Assembly (NCBI RefSeq): GCF_020386615.1
Contig: NZ_CP077769.1
Coordinates: 2,170,001-2,234,000, forward strand
Origin: Chitinophaga pendula
GTDB lineage: Bacteria > Bacteroidota > Bacteroidia > Chitinophagales > Chitinophagaceae
Length of the DNA stretch: 64,000 nt
Direction of reading: 5' to 3'
The notes below the pieces were generated by a model that saw only the letters and a list, made by a program, of their open reading frames with translations, had not been told where the DNA came from and ran no database searches. Below, piece by piece: positions 63,431 through 64,000 of the stretch (position 1 is the stretch's first letter; each line of letters starts with the position of its first letter). The translations under genes and the position numbers were made by a program.

Positions 63431-64000
63431 TCAGCAAAAGGACTGCCTGAACGCCAGCGGCGAAAGTCGGGTCTTCGCCTTAAATAACTTGCTGAAAGAT
63501 TGGGAGTGCTCAAATCCCAGCTCATAAGCGATCTCACTCACCGACATCGTCGTCCCCGTCAGCTTGTCCTTCGCCTTCTCAATCAGCTTTTCATGGATAT
63601 GCTGCTGCGTATTCAAACCCGTAGCGACCTTCAGCAAACTACTTAGGTAATCAGGCGTTAGATGTAAATGCTCCGCCAGATAGTTGACAGTCGGCAAACC
63701 GTTACTTATGGTAACGTGATCAAAATAATCGTCTAATAAAGTATCCAGCTTCTCCAAGATCTCATGATTACTCCCCCGTCGCGTAATAAACTGCCGGTGA
63801 TAAAAACGGTCCGCATAATTCAGCAACACCTCCAGGTGAGCCGTAATGATCTGCGGACTGAATACATCAATGTTCGATTGATATTCCTGCCGGATATGCT
63901 GCACCACCCCTGCAAGGATAGCTTCCTCCCTTTCCGAAAGGAACAAAGCCTCCTGTGCAGAATACCCGAAATATTTATATCTTTTGATAGTCTTCGCCAA
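63431..64000 (-). CDS. AraC family regulator, 5' end outside window
   Basis: The frame is open to the right edge, so the gene continues beyond 64000; 189 codons are visible. The C-terminal 100 residues form the AraC double helix-turn-helix (LPTVNYLAEHLHLTPDYLSSLLKVATGL, SVSEIAYELGFEHSQSFSKLFKAKTRLSP). The visible part before that (EREEAILAGVVQHIRQEYQSNIDVFSPQIITAHLEVLLNYADRFYHRQF) is the usual C-terminal half of the N-terminal sensor domain in Bacteroidota. Cytoplasmic DNA-binding regulator, target unknown. Confidence 0.9.
   Translation of the reverse strand: MAKTIKRYKYFGYSAQEALFLSEREEAILAGVVQHIRQEYQSNIDVFSPQIITAHLEVLLNYADRFYHRQFITRRGSNHEILEKLDTLLDDYFDHVTISNGLPTVNYLAEHLHLTPDYLSSLLKVATGLNTQQHIHEKLIEKAKDKLTGTTMSVSEIAYELGFEHSQSFSKLFKAKTRLSPLAFRQSFC

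Noticed and set aside
1..64000. Transposon, integrase, CRISPR array, tRNA or rRNA
   Set aside because: I saw no transposase or integrase protein, no spaced direct repeats of CRISPR type and no tRNA-like or rRNA-like sequence by eye; a covariance search would be needed to be certain.

Overview
The window looks like chromosomal DNA of a Bacteroidota bacterium, most likely Chitinophagaceae and possibly Chitinophaga. The genus is inference. Supporting signs are a SusC/SusD pair, many SpII lipoproteins with Cys-Arg-Lys or Cys-Ser-Lys after the lipobox, OMP beta-barrel receptors, promoters of the TTG-N18-20-TAnnTTTG type, weak Shine-Dalgarno use and a very large NRPS. No rRNA, tRNA, IS element, CRISPR array or integrase was seen.

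Bases 1-29750 hold the right-hand part of a nonribosomal peptide locus, all on the plus strand. It contains an NRPS cut by the left edge (C-A-T-C-A-T visible), a 6570-residue NRPS with a TubC-type docking domain, five modules, two epimerases and a terminal thioesterase, then a cyclic-peptide-type ABC exporter and an outer-membrane beta-barrel receptor, closed by a strong terminator. Pocket residues read by eye suggest the order Ile-like, unassigned (acidic pocket), Val, Ser, D-Asp, D-(allo)Ile-like, Phe-like. Modules left of the window are missing, so the peptide is longer than seven residues or starts further upstream.

Bases 30300-35350 hold a subtilisin-family lipoprotein, a 58-residue class I lanthipeptide-like precursor, an AraC regulator, a PD40 beta-propeller lipoprotein, a candidate small RNA and a PL14-like lyase lipoprotein. 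Bases 36000-44900 hold a GNAT enzyme with a seven-helix hybrid histidine kinase, a soluble kinase, a barnase/barstar-type pair with a lipoprotein signal, a Cys-rich double-glycine peptide, an FTP-like protein and a heparin-lyase-like lipoprotein.

Bases 45000-51000 are mostly metabolic: PQQ-type sugar dehydrogenase with its cytochrome c, a MarR-GNAT fusion with a tandem candidate operator, DinB, acyl-CoA carboxylase beta subunit and RNase H. A fulvocin C-related gene broken by one in-frame stop follows. A SusC/SusD operon comes next, preceded by a consensus promoter and a tiny ORF encoding four consecutive cysteines, which looks like a cysteine attenuator. The right end (56900-64000) is housekeeping: thioredoxin, META lipoprotein, SmpB, AccD, class II aldolase, a LysR regulator and an AraC regulator cut by the right edge.

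The recurring theme is secreted peptides and their handling: an NRPS product, two RiPP-like precursors, a secreted RNase with its inhibitor, and a decayed bacteriocin-related gene.
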